Origin: Adiantum capillus-veneris
Lineage: Eukaryota > Streptophyta > Polypodiopsida > Polypodiales > Pteridaceae
Assembly: GCA_014529385.2 (NCBI GenBank)
Contig: CM043970.1
Coordinates: 62,669,496 to 62,733,495 of the forward strand
Direction of reading: 5' to 3'
Length of the DNA stretch: 64,000 nucleotides
Numbering within the stretch: position 1 is the first letter of the stretch; every line of letters begins with the position of its first letter. Below the pieces are notes generated by a model. The model had not been told where the DNA came from and ran no database searches. It saw only the letters and a list, made by a program, of their open reading frames with translations. Both the position numbers and the translations under genes were made by a program. Shown here in pieces: positions 34,551 to 46,200 of the stretch.

Positions 34551-35432
34551 TAAAACTAGTAAAACTAGCTGAATTGCATCTAGTAAAAGATTTGTCTAGA
34601 AAATTTGAATCTACTCATGTACCATATTTAGCATGCCAAAGATGAATCTCTCAGATCTGAGCATAATGGCAAGACCTCAACAAACCAACAACCTTGAGAT
34701 ACCTCAAGGGGGGCATATGAAAAAACTAGGGAAAGTTCAAAGAAAAAAGGTACCTGTAGCCTCTATATTAGGCACGCCTTATATAGATGGACCTCATATC
34801 GGGCTATAATTGAAAAAGTGACTTACCTAGAGCTTGAACACCTTGTATAGACAAGTTTTATCAAAGTTGGATTATTTGGACTATAGGAGTTAATAGAACA
34901 GACCCAAACAAAAATAATCTCCATTAGGGAAGATGGATAAAGGGGTGTGTATGTACAAAAACTAAAATACTTCACAAGTGAGTTTCTTATAGTGTCTATA
35001 AACTATGGGTAACCTCAATTTTTGAAAAAACTATCTTCAACATTTCTAATATAGAATCTCATCCTAGAAAGTTTTTATTTTTATTTTTATCATATGGGTA
35101 ACCGTGGATAAACCTAAGAAACCACCTAGGAGCTAGAAGCTCTCGGTTGGACCCATAAAAGTGGCACTTCTAATTTAGTGCACCAAAGATAGAAAAACTT
35201 GGTGATTTATCTCTCATAATTTGACCTATGAATTTCTCAGTAAGCACTAATTGGCAAGGTAAAGCATTTTTTGACTTCAAACTGATAACTATGGAATCAC
35301 ATACGACCTGAAATGCTAATGTGCAAAAAATAATTTTTTTGTTGGGACTAAGACCAAGGACACTTCAAAAGGACATTGATCACTTGGGTGGAACATTAGC
35401 CTAGGCTTCAAGTATCTATCACTTGATTTTAA
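34551..35432. other. Spacer without recognisable gene
   Basis: AT-rich sequence between block A and the intact CACTA-like element. A CAAGGGGGGCAT purine run near 34.7 kb resembles a polypurine tract, but no LTR start follows. Confidence 0.5.
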
Positions 35433-36819
35433 CACTAGAATGGTAACAAGACACTTTTATGTCCTTGGACACTTTTGTGTCCTGTTAAGTGACCATTTTG
35501 CTTGAATTATTTGAAGAGTATGAATATGAATTTCTAGGTGCTATATATCCACAAAGTTTCCTTATGAGCTGAAAAAAACTTAGCATTTTTTTTTGAGTAT
35601 CGATTTCACCATTAACCTTACTCTTGCAAAACATTTTTGAACCTAAACTGTGTGAAAAAATGGGTCCTGTTTTTGGCTTTTTTTCAATTTTTGGCAACTA
35701 TACCACTCTAAACTTCATGTTTGTGAGGTTTAGATGGCTAGAGGTTAGGCCTTCATAGTTCTCAACATGTTTTGATGCTTGTAGGGAGAGCTAAGTGTTA
35801 AAATTGAAAGTTATGACCAATTTACAATTTACCAAGTTATGACCAAGTTAAAATTGAAAGTTAGGACCAATTTACAAGAATTGCATAATCCTTTTTGTGG
35901 CCAAAATTAGCACTTTTATGATTTTTTTTGGTGGCTTTCTTGATATCCAAATTCAATTTTGATTGTGTAAGTGTAATGTATAACATAAAGCTAATCTTCC
36001 TTGAGTTTTGGGGGACCTAATATGCTATATAGCATAGTATATGATGCTGGTTGAGTTTTTTGATTGTTGAAGAATACGATACATTTTAGAGTAGCAAGTA
36101 TAACTTTCTTAATATTGCTATTTTCTTAGTCCAATTGTGTGTATTTTGTAGGTAGTGACCATATCTAATCATAGACTACAAAGTTGGCTAGATATTGAGT
36201 AGTTTCTATGGGTTTCTAGAGGTCATAATGCTAAACCCAGTTTTTTCATGTTTGCTATAGTTAGCACTTTATCATTGCCCCCAAGGTTCCAATTGTAAGA
36301 GATCCATTATCCTTTTGACATACTCCATGGCTCCTTTTGAATCCAAAGGCCCAAAGGGAACTAAGAAAACATGTATATAGTATCTGTATTGAGCATGACT
36401 ATAGAAACTTTGATGATAGATCCGTAGAATGGCAAAAATGCAACCTTTTTGTACTTTTTTTTTTGCCAAAAAACAATTAGTGAGGTAAAAGCAACCATAT
36501 GTTTTGGTCACCAACCCATTGAAGTTAACGAGGCATTCTATCTCATGTCCTTTAAAAATCTCCACTCTTATTTATATGCAATCAACCGTAAGAAATTGCT
36601 GTTTTGGGCAAAATGCACTGGTCCATCAACTTTGGAGGCTTGTAGTGACCAAGGGATGAGAAAAATTACAAGTTTCTCATTTTTTCCATATGTAGTAGTT
36701 ATTGAACTATAAGCTCCTGAAAGGATTTTTCAAAATGAGTGGATCTACTATGGTTTTGGAAATTTTTCCCAAAACCCTGAAAGGACACTTTTATGTCCTG
36801 TTAGGTTACCATTCTAGTG
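35433..36819. mobile_element. Non-autonomous CACTA-like element (1.39 kb), complete
   Basis: The termini CACTAGAATGGTAAC (35433-35447) and GTTACCATTCTAGTG (36805-36819) are a perfect 15-bp inverted repeat. Subterminal 16-bp near-palindromes of the form GGACACTTTTRTGTCC occur twice at the left and once at the right. TTAA lies immediately outside both ends, either as a 4-bp target duplication or as an extension of the inverted repeat. No transposase is encoded. The CACTA start and subterminal repeats suggest the CACTA superfamily, whose duplication is normally 3 bp. TTAA would instead suggest a piggyBac-like element, so the superfamily is open. Confidence 0.7.
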
Positions 36820-36850
36820 TTAAAGCTTTATGTGACTCAGATCGGGTAGG

Positions 36851-38040
36851 GTGCTAGGAAATCTTGGCAACCTAGGAGGAAATTTGAGCAGAGCATCCAC
36901 TAAAGAGAGTGTAAATCATGTAGAGAGGCTACCTCCCATTGCAAAAGAAGTGCAAGACACTTATTTAGGCACTATTTTTGAAATGTCTTTGGGGACATCT
37001 TTAGAGTTGTGGGGATCTGATAACCATGTGCGGTATTGTTACATCTTGACTTTACTAAAGAAAAAAAATCATGGGGATTCTATATACTTGGATACGGAGG
37101 GTAGACCCTATCAACGTATTGATGATTATGAGATGAAAATCAAAGCGGAGGTTAGAACCAAAAAGCAAGGAAAGTCCTACATGGACCCTAAAGGGACTAT
37201 GTATGTGATCGTCAAGAATCTTAACGTAGTGGAAAAATGGGGAAACATAGAACAAACCTCGAAATCTAGTGAGGACATTATGGAGGCACCACCTCCCCTT
37301 GGGCTACAACTTAGTCAACACGGGAATCATGAGATGATTAAAGACCGACAATGAGAACTTAGGGGTTTATTATTGGGAAATTGTGGACTCAAAAGAAATG
37401 TTATGGATAAAAGATGCAAAACCAATGACCCAACAAGATAGTAAAATTGTGTACATCTTCAGAAGGGAAGTTGGAGCAATGCTTATCTTTAGGTTCAGGG
37501 ATAAGTAAAAAAATGGGCTCACATTTTTGTCCCCACGGTTCGACAAAATAGAGGAATCTTCAGTAAAATCAAGGGGATCTGTACTAGTAGACAAGCTTTA
37601 CAAAACTATAAATATTTCTTTAGAAGCTTATCATGTAGATCTACAAGACATTCGAAATTTGAAAAATAAATGGAAACATTAGCCACACCCAAAGCTCAAA
37701 TTGCAAAGCTAGAAGCTTTTGAGAGACTAGTGAAAATCACTCAAGAGCTGATGGAGGCTCACAAACCCATTGAAAAGAAACGGAAAAGGAGAAGGGGTTA
37801 GCAATTGAGGAATAAATTATTATGAAACAACCTCAAGAGTTGGAGATTGAACTAGTCATGGTAGTACCAGATTTAGACTAGGGGATAGAGGGAGTTCCTC
37901 TAATCCAAGAGGAATGGCTAGCTCCACTATGTGAAAGAGTGCCTAATTTAAACCAAATAAACTTTGAAAAGAAAACATCTCCATTCGAGGAATTGTGTTT
38001 AGGGAAAAATCCTATGGAAAGGGACATGCCATCTCTATAA
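36851..38040 (+). pseudogene. Broken coding region of unknown family
   Basis: A 167-codon frame (36851-37354) begins MLGNLGNLGGNL and contains ERLPPIAKEVQDTYLGTIFE, DNHVRYCYILTLLKKKNHGD and KGTMYVIVKNLNVVEKWG. After a frameshift the text goes on as LGVYYWEIVDSKEMLWIKDA, IVYIFRREVGAMLIFRFRDK and YKTINISLEAYHVDLQDI. A coiled-coil-like KAQIAKLEAFERLVKITQEL and a basic KKRKRRR stretch follow. The composition is that of a folded protein, now with several stops. I do not recognise it. It ends about 140 bp before block B. Confidence 0.45.
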
Positions 38041-38796
38041 GGTTACTGGGGAGCAGGAACCTTCAGTGAGTTCTAAATCCATCTCACTTCGAACCCTACC
38101 GACTTACTTAGGGGAACATGAAGAACATTTGATAGTCTCAGGACCACTAAACTGCACAAGCACAAATAAACTATTCAGTGAGAGCTCTTGAGGTGTGTGG
38201 CTATGGAGTCCTTGAGCTTCTCCTTGCTCATGAGACTTGATTAACACTAATTAATGATTCATTCTCTTTCACTATGCCTCTCTCATGCTTCTTATGATTG
38301 ACTATGATGCTTAAATTAGCTAGATTGTAACTAATTAGTGGTTAATCCCTCTCTAATCTTGTGTGATTGCTCTCTTTTTCTTGTGTGTGCATGTAGGTTT
38401 GATTGGAGTGTGGTGCTTGATAGATCTATGTGTGTATGCTTGCGATTAGTGTGTTGCATGATAGGAATAGTTTTGTGTGCATCTTGTAATCGCTAGTGTG
38501 TGTGATTGGGTGAAGAGAAGTGGATGTGGAGATTGTCCTTCATTGCGGCTTAGCTCCACCATAGGCCGAGAAGCTCACCTTGTAGAGTTAACCATTTGCA
38601 TTGCCATAATTAGCTCACTTACCATGCCCTAGCCGTGTAGCTCATTCCTTTGGATTGATAATTTTGTTGGTCATTGGAGCTATTGCAACGATGGAACCCC
38701 CAACAGATCTGCCACACATGTTGTGTGTGTGTGTGTGGTTGTTGAGAGATGACTAGCTACACAAGGGTGGGTGCAGCTAGCTGCATGCTATGAGTT

Positions 38797-38864
<68 letters not shown>
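38797..38864 (+). repeat. (GA)n microsatellite
   Basis: About 68 bp, interrupted once by GAAAG. The equivalent site in copy A (24752-24771) has only about 20 bp, so the array expanded or shrank after duplication. Confidence 0.95.
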
Positions 38865-38867
<3 letters not shown>

Positions 38868-39083
38868 TGTCTTTTTCACATCAGCAAGGTGGACTGCATG
38901 GTGAAAGTGATGACGATCGATGAGTGGGAGTCGAGGGAGAGAGATGGATGGAGTGTGTGTAGCTAGCAGATGAAGCTATTGGGGTTGGTGGATTGGTGGC
39001 TACAGAAAATTGTAGATTGTGGAGTTTAATGTGTGTCATCATGGTAGTTTTCTCTATGATGCAGCCATACAATGATTGAGCTC

Positions 39084-39086
<3 letters not shown>

Positions 39087-39119
<33 letters not shown>
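39087..39119. repeat. (TA)n microsatellite
   Basis: About 33 bp of TA; shorter and interrupted at the homologous site in copy A. Confidence 0.95.
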
Positions 39120-39121
<2 letters not shown>

Positions 39122-42100
39122 TTTTTGATTAGCGCATCGATTTCTAGTGGTGTTGAAGGAAAATATGGAGGGTGGTTGTGTCACCTGTGTGCCCTGCCCA
39201 TGCAATTGAGTGGCTGCATGTGCACTATGAGTGCAGTTGGTCAGGCGGCTATTACTGGTTGAAAGGTTGGCATGTGAGCGAGAGAGGGGTTCGGTAAGGG
39301 GGAGAACTCGAATGGATCAAGACGGTGCTTGTGACATGACTAACGGCTTTCAGTAGGATGTTGATAGTGTAGACGAGCTACTACAGGCCATAGGATTTTG
39401 ATTGTTTACGCTCTCCGTCTATTTTTCTTGGCTTGCAGGTAGTTAGATATTTTGAACAGGTGGCTTGAGCAAGATGACATGCCGATATCTCAAATTTTGA
39501 GATGGTCTTTGGGTAGTTTCTCACGTTGATAACATCAGCTCATCATAGGTGGTAGGCCTCTTGGGATTCTTCTCACGACATTTAAGATATTCTTCATTTT
39601 ACTCCTATTGCATCTTTATGGATCAACTCCTATGATGAAAAAACAATTTTCCCTTTACTTCCCCCTCTCCTTATTTTTTAGGCTGTGCAAAACTTTTCGA
39701 TCTAGTAGCTTCTTCCCTTGTAGTTTTCACTCACACGAAACTCTTCATTCATTCCTAGTGTGACCGTTTATGTATATGCTACTTGTAATGTGATCAAATG
39801 CACACAAATGAATTGTACTTATATTTACTATATCAGCATTATATATACCGATTACTCTCTATAAGTAGTTAATCTCTCTATTATGCTATTTATATAGCTA
39901 TATCTAGCTATGAATAGTCTACAATTCAAGCATAAACTTTTAATATCAGTGATATGATATAACATTAAAAATTCGGCAAAAAGAGAAAGAAAGATGATGA
40001 AACACTTAACTTTGATTCCCCTTATCCATGATTGAAAAAACTCCCAAGTGCATGACCTTGGCTCTGATATCACTACTACAAACGGGAGTGCGGTGGCCCT
40101 GCAAAATATCTCAAACAGCATGATAGAAACAGTAAAACACCACAAATATGCATACTTGACAAATCTTGTAAGCATATAATCAAATTGTACATGAGCATAG
40201 AGAGATAGAGAGCGAGAGAGCACATACTGGTGCACCTCCTAGAGTAGAGTGCTAAGCCGACACAACGAGAGAGAAGAGTGGAGACGAGAGAAGAATAACG
40301 CAAGCACTGGGTGCAATCTCTCCCCGTCCAAGAGTGACCATTTCCCTCTTGCATGTATTTACTTTATAGATTTCTTGAATGGTCAAAGAGAGTACAAATT
40401 GGTCGGCCCGTCATAAATGGTCAAAGCTCATAAAAGAGCACTTGAATAGTAAAATGTACATAAAATATATCTATCCATTCGCATAAGCTTGGATGGCTCA
40501 AGCCTTTTCCACCTGCCACTTGCAATAAATAGTAAAATATCAATTCCATTACACTTTTGCACATGGATACTCACAATTGGTATCACAAAAAGGCACGGTG
40601 GAGAGGATCTTGTAGGTGCAGCTCATGGATATGGCGATAGTGTGCTTAGAGCTTGATATCCTTAGCAACCTACATTGATTTCAATCATACGAACTATGAC
40701 ACTTAGATTCCTACATAGTAGAGCATTGTGTAGTTTGCATTTTTGGACATTCATATGGAATTTTGATGCTCTTAAGAGCTGATATAGCTTGTATTTGTAT
40801 ATGCAAGTACTGGTATTGGAGATGGAAGTTGCGTTGATACACATCCAAATGCAAGTTTTGGGCATGTTTATAATTATAGTTGGCATGCAACTTTGATGTG
40901 TATGCTTTCACAAATGCTCTACTATAAGAGATAGTGATGGAGTAGTTATTAGAAGGTGGTGCAAGCATCAAGAGAAAGGTTACAATGGAAAATTTTCTCT
41001 ATTCCTACCACTTTGTCAAGCATCAGTGGTCATAGATTTGTGATATGCATTGAGAAAATGTGTTTTCTCATAGGTTATGCCTACTATACAATTTTGAGTG
41101 CGTTGTGCTCTTTTTGAGATCGTGTACTTCCCACGAGAAGCTGACTTCAATTGAGTTATCTGTTGTGCTTGCATTTTATTGGTGAATTTTTATGTGCAGA
41201 TATCGATACATCTAGCATAGAAATTAATCTTCTTGCAAGTACGTTGAATTGAAAATACTACCTTTTACTCTCATTGTGGAGCCTTATTAGCATTATGTGA
41301 CAGTTTGATTGATACTGAACCTTTGTAGCCTTTTGAGACGATCATTGTGATGTTTTGTTTTAGCTAGGATATTCTCAAATATTGGCATTTCTTTGATGAT
41401 ATAGGTAGTTGTGTTACCCCTTTTGTGATCTTGTCCTATAAGCTGTAAATAGAGAGAGTTAGATGATTTGTATGCCATGTTGACAAATCAGATTTGATCA
41501 ACTTGGGTCATACTTAGTACACTTTCTTAGTGAGATAATCTATATGCGCAATGTCAATGTTTTGACAGTTCTATAGACTCTATTTCAATTGAGATTTTCT
41601 CCAATTCTGACCATAAAATTGATTGTTGGTATTGAGGCGGTCCGGGGCGGGCAACAAAAGAGGCAACATCTAAACACCCCTCAAGGCTCCCATGCTGCTC
41701 AATTAGGGCTGAAGCTACACAAACAAGAAAAAAAACAACAAGCCCACATCCACAACAAATGAAGAGGCACCACCTAGTTATATAGCGAGCTAGGACGCAA
41801 AAGAGGAGAATCCCTGAGCAATAAAAGGAAGAAGGAAGGGTACACTACAACTAATATGAATGCTACAAATACACACACCAAACACACACACACACACACA
41901 CACACAGTTTTGTGCAAGGATTTAGCTTCAATTTTAATGATTGACACGGGTGTATAAACAGCTTGGAGGAGAGTCAAGAGACACACTTAAGCTTGATGAT
42001 GTTGCAGTCTACAGATTATGCTAGGGTTATGGAAACCCTCTCACCATACAACCCTCTTATAATGTTTTCTCAAGCAACAAAACAAACACAAGAGCTCATG

Positions 42101-44274
42101 AATCACATACAAGAAAACACTACAAAAGAATCTTAAAATGCGAAGTCACCTTAAACCAAACAAGATGAGGTTGCAAGCGTGAATTGGAGAGAGTCAAGAG
42201 AGTTTTGAACCATGATTGCACCAAAATTATTGATTCAATTGATGTGCAAGAGTAGTTATAATTTTGATTGGAAGTTATGAATGACTCACTCCCTTGCAAT
42301 GTTACAACTAGCTCAAAGAATCTTTCCTATACACCACAAGTAGTTGTGTATAGAGAGCTCACTCACTCTCCCTACAACTAAGATGGTGGATACTACGCTC
42401 AAAGTAGTGAGAAACAGTGTAGATATCATGCCATTTACAAAGGGAAAAGGGTTCTATTTATAGGTGAGAAGAGCCCCTATTAGGATAATCTCCTCATCAA
42501 CATTTACATAGAAATCCATGTTTATGATTTTTTTTATGAGAGTGGGGCTCTCTTGTCTCTTGAGTCACATGGATGTGGGCTCAAGAAGAGATAATTATTA
42601 AGGTGAAATAGAGAAGATTCTAGAGAGGTGAATGATTTTTGTGTGAGGTTGCGAACTCCAAGGTAGAGTAGAGTGAGTGCAATTTACAAGAAAAAGTTAG
42701 CAATTAGTGTTAGCAATCACTAGAAAAAGCTAGGAATATAATTACAATCAGTAGAATGACTTGAAGGATGAGAAAATAGGGGTGAATGAGATGGGTGTAC
42801 TCTTGAGATACTGAATCCTTGAGGAATCTTGGACTCACCCGTGTGTAGATTGTCGAAAGTGACCGTCGTTCATCTTCTTCTTCTTTTCATGCTGCCACCA
42901 TAGTTAAATCACCAAAAAGGGAGTGAGGGCTTTTTAAAAAAAACCCCCCTTTACTAGAGATTATGTATGATTAGGTTGCTGATTTTTATGCATTCTCGAA
43001 AGGGTAGAATAAAATTGTAATATGGGAATATAGAGAGAGATATGAAGATGGTGGATGTAAGTAGAGCTTCAAAAGAGAGCTATGGTGTGAGAGGGGAGGA
43101 TAATGGTGAAGAGGGTGAGAAAAAACCATGGAAGTTGCAAGTTTGAGTGAGGAATAGAGAGGAATGAGTGTGTGTGTGTGTGTGTGTGTATGTGTGTGGA
43201 AGTAGGAAAGGAGGTGAGAGAAGACTATGGGTTACTTGTGAGAAAAGTGGGCAGATTGGGATCCAGGGCAGATTGGGATCCAGGAAAAAATCCTATCTCA
43301 CTGCCTGTGGCTACTTCAAAAACTATCAAAACTTTTGAGGTGATTATTCACCTCTTGGTCCACATTTTTTCTTTTAGCGTCCACTTCAAATTCCGAGTGG
43401 AGATGGATATGAAAACTCCTACCAAAATGCTTATTTTTTTCACAAAAAATCTTCAGTGGCCCTCCTTTTGTTGAATTTTCATCAAGCTCCAAAGGTAAGT
43501 CCCTTCTTGCATGAGCATGACCTAATAGATTCTTAGGGTTTTGAAAATATGCATGTTTGTGGATTGTGCATAAATATAATATATGGATATGATGGAAAAA
43601 ACAGGCTAGTATATATAATCAATTCATGGAATCTAGAATAGTGTTAGCTATATATATAAACAATAAATATATCAAAACATGGGGAATCAAATGAGGAGGT
43701 CTCTCATTTGTTTTTGTTGATGTATATTTATTTACAAGAGGTAAGAAAGAATACCTGTAGGAAATAGGAATTTAGTGAAAGGCACTGATGGTGAAAGGTA
43801 ATTTTTTGAGTTTTTTTCTTGGAGTGGATTCACACGAAAAATAAGATAAGCTTGCATGAGAATATTTCTATATGGAATAAAGAGTATGCAAAATGATAAA
43901 AAAATTGTGTTAATGGTGAGTCAATGTACATAGCATACATAGGCAAATAGCACACACCTAGGTAGAAATATTTAATTAAAAATAGATACCAAAAAACTTA
44001 TGAAAATTCCTTATATCTAGGCCCTATATACAATGAGATATTTACAATCAAATGGTCAATAATATATTTTAATATTATTTATTGTTTTGGCTCAACTAGC
44101 CCAATGACTAGCTAGTTGAGGATTTTAAAGAGAGATGAGAAAAGTCCCTAACTCACACACGCCTATGTACAATGAAATGGTAGGGATATATAGCCACAGT
44201 GTTTGGGTGATTTTGGTAGGGTGAGGAAGCTCACTATGGAAATTTGGATAGCCAAAAAACAGCTATTAGTATTT
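39120..44274. other. Non-coding part of block B
   Basis: Counterpart of about 25.0-29.14 kb. It includes the candidate LTR and primer-binding site (40065-40593), CA and TG runs (41870-41906, 43169-43197) and three pieces missing from copy A. The largest (43227-43862) contains two tandem GCAGATTGGGATCCAGG units. No credible gene. Confidence 0.6.
40065..40593 (+). repeat. Candidate LTR with tRNA-iMet-like primer-binding site, copy B
   Basis: It runs from TGATATCACTACTAC to GATACTCACA, followed by TGGTATCACAAAAAGG (40578-40593). On the other strand, CCTTGGCTCTGATATCA (40056-40072) is also close to the iMet site (TGATATCAGAGCC). No second LTR could be found, so the boundaries are tentative. Confidence 0.4.
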
Positions 44275-44945
44275 ATGGCCTTGTCTTCTGAAAAGGATAT
44301 CTACAATATCCAAAAGTTTGATGGCATAAACTTCAATATCTAGAAAGAACAAATCCATCATGTGTTGATTTTGAAAGGCAATAGCACCATTATTTGAAAA
44401 CAAAGAGGGTGATGATTACATATAGACCAGGTAGAGGTTTCTTGATATAAATGTAAGGTCCACCATCTATTTACACCTTGCAAAGTCAGTGTTCTTTGCC
44501 ATTGTTGGTGAAGCCATCACTAATGAGCTATTATATAACACTTATGAGAAGAAGATTTCTAGTAACAAGATTTATCGTATGAAGAAACTTTTTGAGCTTT
44601 GAATGAAGGAAGGTGACAGTGTATCATCACATTTAAATGAGCTCAAATTTTTCTTTATTCAATTGACTTGGCATCTTATGCCAAACTAGTCTATAATGAT
44701 GTTATTGATAGTTTTCTTACAAAGGCGAAACATAGAAAATCTCTTGAATCAACCAAGTCTAGTGATGCTTATGTTGCTTACTCTCATAGAAAAAGAAATT
44801 GCACTCTTGATCATGCCAAGTGCAATCGCAAGATTTTTCACAATAAGTCTGATAATTCATGCACGATATCAAGTGCTAATATTGCCACAGGAAGGGACAC
44901 ATGAAGAAAGATGGTCACATGGATTACAAAATTTTTAAATGGCTT
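44275..44945 (+). pseudogene. gag: Copia gag remnant, copy B
   Basis: This is the fuller of the two gag copies. The start region matches copy A, including the same Trp-to-stop change (AATATCTAGAAAG). ISSNKIYRMKKLFEL and MKEGDSVSSHLNELK are standard UBN2 gag text. KLVYNDVIDSFLTKAKHRKS and SLESTKSSDAYVAYS lead to an eroded zinc-knuckle area. Frameshifts are present. It then joins gypsy RNase H sequence at about 44.95-44.98 kb. Confidence 0.75.
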
Positions 44946-45629
44946 TTAATTTAGAATAACCTAAAAGGTAGAAAAGATTGGAGGATGGAAATCCTACAAG
45001 AGTTTGACCTTCAGATACATTACCAAACAGAAATCTAATGTAGTGGCAAATGCGCTTAGATGGCCCAAGTTTATTTCGATCAAGAAAATGACTAAAATGC
45101 CAAAGTTGGAAAAAATCTTCATTGAAGAGCTCTACAAGCTATATGTCTTGCATGTAGATATAGTTTCAGTTAGAGATAGCAAGTTCAAAAGTATTTTGAT
45201 GTATGGTTTCCAGCCGAGATCTCCTATGGCTGTATTCCTAGAGAAGGAGAAGATTCAATCTATCAAGAATTTCCTTGAAGATATGAATGTTATATTGAAA
45301 GAGAAAAAGGAAATCATTCAAATTACACAACATTATGTTAAGATGTATGCTAATAGATTATGAAGGCAAGTTACTTTCGAAGAAGGTGACTTTGTATTCT
45401 TATAGGTTCTTGCAATGTCGTGAAAATAGGAAAATGTGACAAACTTTCTCCTAGATATTGTGGTCCCTTGAATTCATTAAAAATATTGGAGACGTAGAAT
45501 ATAAACTTGAGTTATTGGAGAGTTCTCAAGTTCATCTTGTCTTCCACATGAGTAAATTGAAGAAATTGATCCATGGGCTGGAGAACATAGTTTCTCTAGA
45601 GATTTTGGTAGAGCCTCCAAAGATACCAC
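44946..45629 (+). pseudogene. pol: Gypsy RNase H end and integrase, copy B, interrupted by the LTR element
   Basis: MEILQEFDLQIHY and KSNVVANALRWPKF mark the RNase H end. IFIEELYKLYVLHVDIVSVR has Val where the catalytic Asp of I-V-S-D-R-D is expected. YGFQPRSPMAVFLEKEKI, IQSIKNFLEDMNVIL and VTFEEGDFVFL belong to the integrase C-terminal half. DVEYKLELLESSQVHLVFHM with SKLKKLIHG leads to EILVEPPKIP, where the 8.94-kb element is inserted. The reading continues at 54571 with HESKRILGY, showing that the target was once contiguous. Confidence 0.82.
45625..45629 (+). repeat. Target-site duplication ACCAC, left
   Basis: ACCAC directly precedes the left LTR and recurs directly after the right LTR at 54566-54570, as expected of integrase-mediated insertion. 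Confidence 0.92.
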
Positions 45630-46186
45630 TGTCAAGGCTAGGGACTTGCTACGCGCCGTGTGCGAGCCACAAAGGCTCCTAGCACACAGTCATACAACAG
45701 ACAAGCTCACAAGGGAGAATGGTGTGTCACTCATCTTCCTGCGTAGTTGCGAATGAAGGATTCCCGCGCCGCGAAGAAGAGGGAGATGCCGCTATGCCGC
45801 GCTCAACCGCCTCGCCGCCGTCGTGCCTTCGTAATGCTCGATCTCACACACACTCTCCCTCTCTCTCTCTCACACACATACACACACACACACGAGGACG
45901 TGAAGAAGAAGAAGATGGAGATGGAGATGGAGCAAGAGCACTCTTCTATTGCACAAATGAGAGAATGAGTAAAAATTAGGTTTAGTGGCTTTTATATAAG
46001 CTCACCCCATTCACACTTGGGTGCCCATTCTTAGCCAACTAACTCCTTGAATATTCCAGTTAGAGTGCGCTTGTCATCGGCGATCACCCTTACCCTGTTC
46101 CTATTGGTCCGACAAGCCCGGTACTTGACTCTAAATAATACAACATTTATAGATCATAGGGTGTCCGTGTGCCGTGAGGGTTAACA
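45630..46186 (-). repeat. 3' LTR of the gag-only element (557 bp)
   Basis: On the plus strand it reads TGTCAAGGCTAGGGAC to GAGGGTTAACA. It differs from the other LTR at about a dozen sites, mostly transitions, plus length changes in the CT/CA run. Frames inside it are not genes. Confidence 0.93.
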
Positions 46187-46200
46187 TGCCCCCCTTCCTG
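46187..46200 (-). promoter_or_regulatory. Polypurine tract of the gag-only element
   Basis: On the minus strand CAGGAAGGGGGGCA immediately precedes the 3' LTR. Confidence 0.85.

Noticed and set aside
36851-37354. Intact host gene
   Set aside because: The coherent text continues beyond the stop in other frames with further stops, so it is a broken remnant rather than a complete 167-residue protein.
45719-45979. Pairs of open frames of 70-90 codons in both LTRs (also 54098-54358)
   Set aside because: They lie wholly inside the 557-bp LTRs, cross the CT/CA run in two frames, and are repeated only because the LTR is repeated. No protein features.
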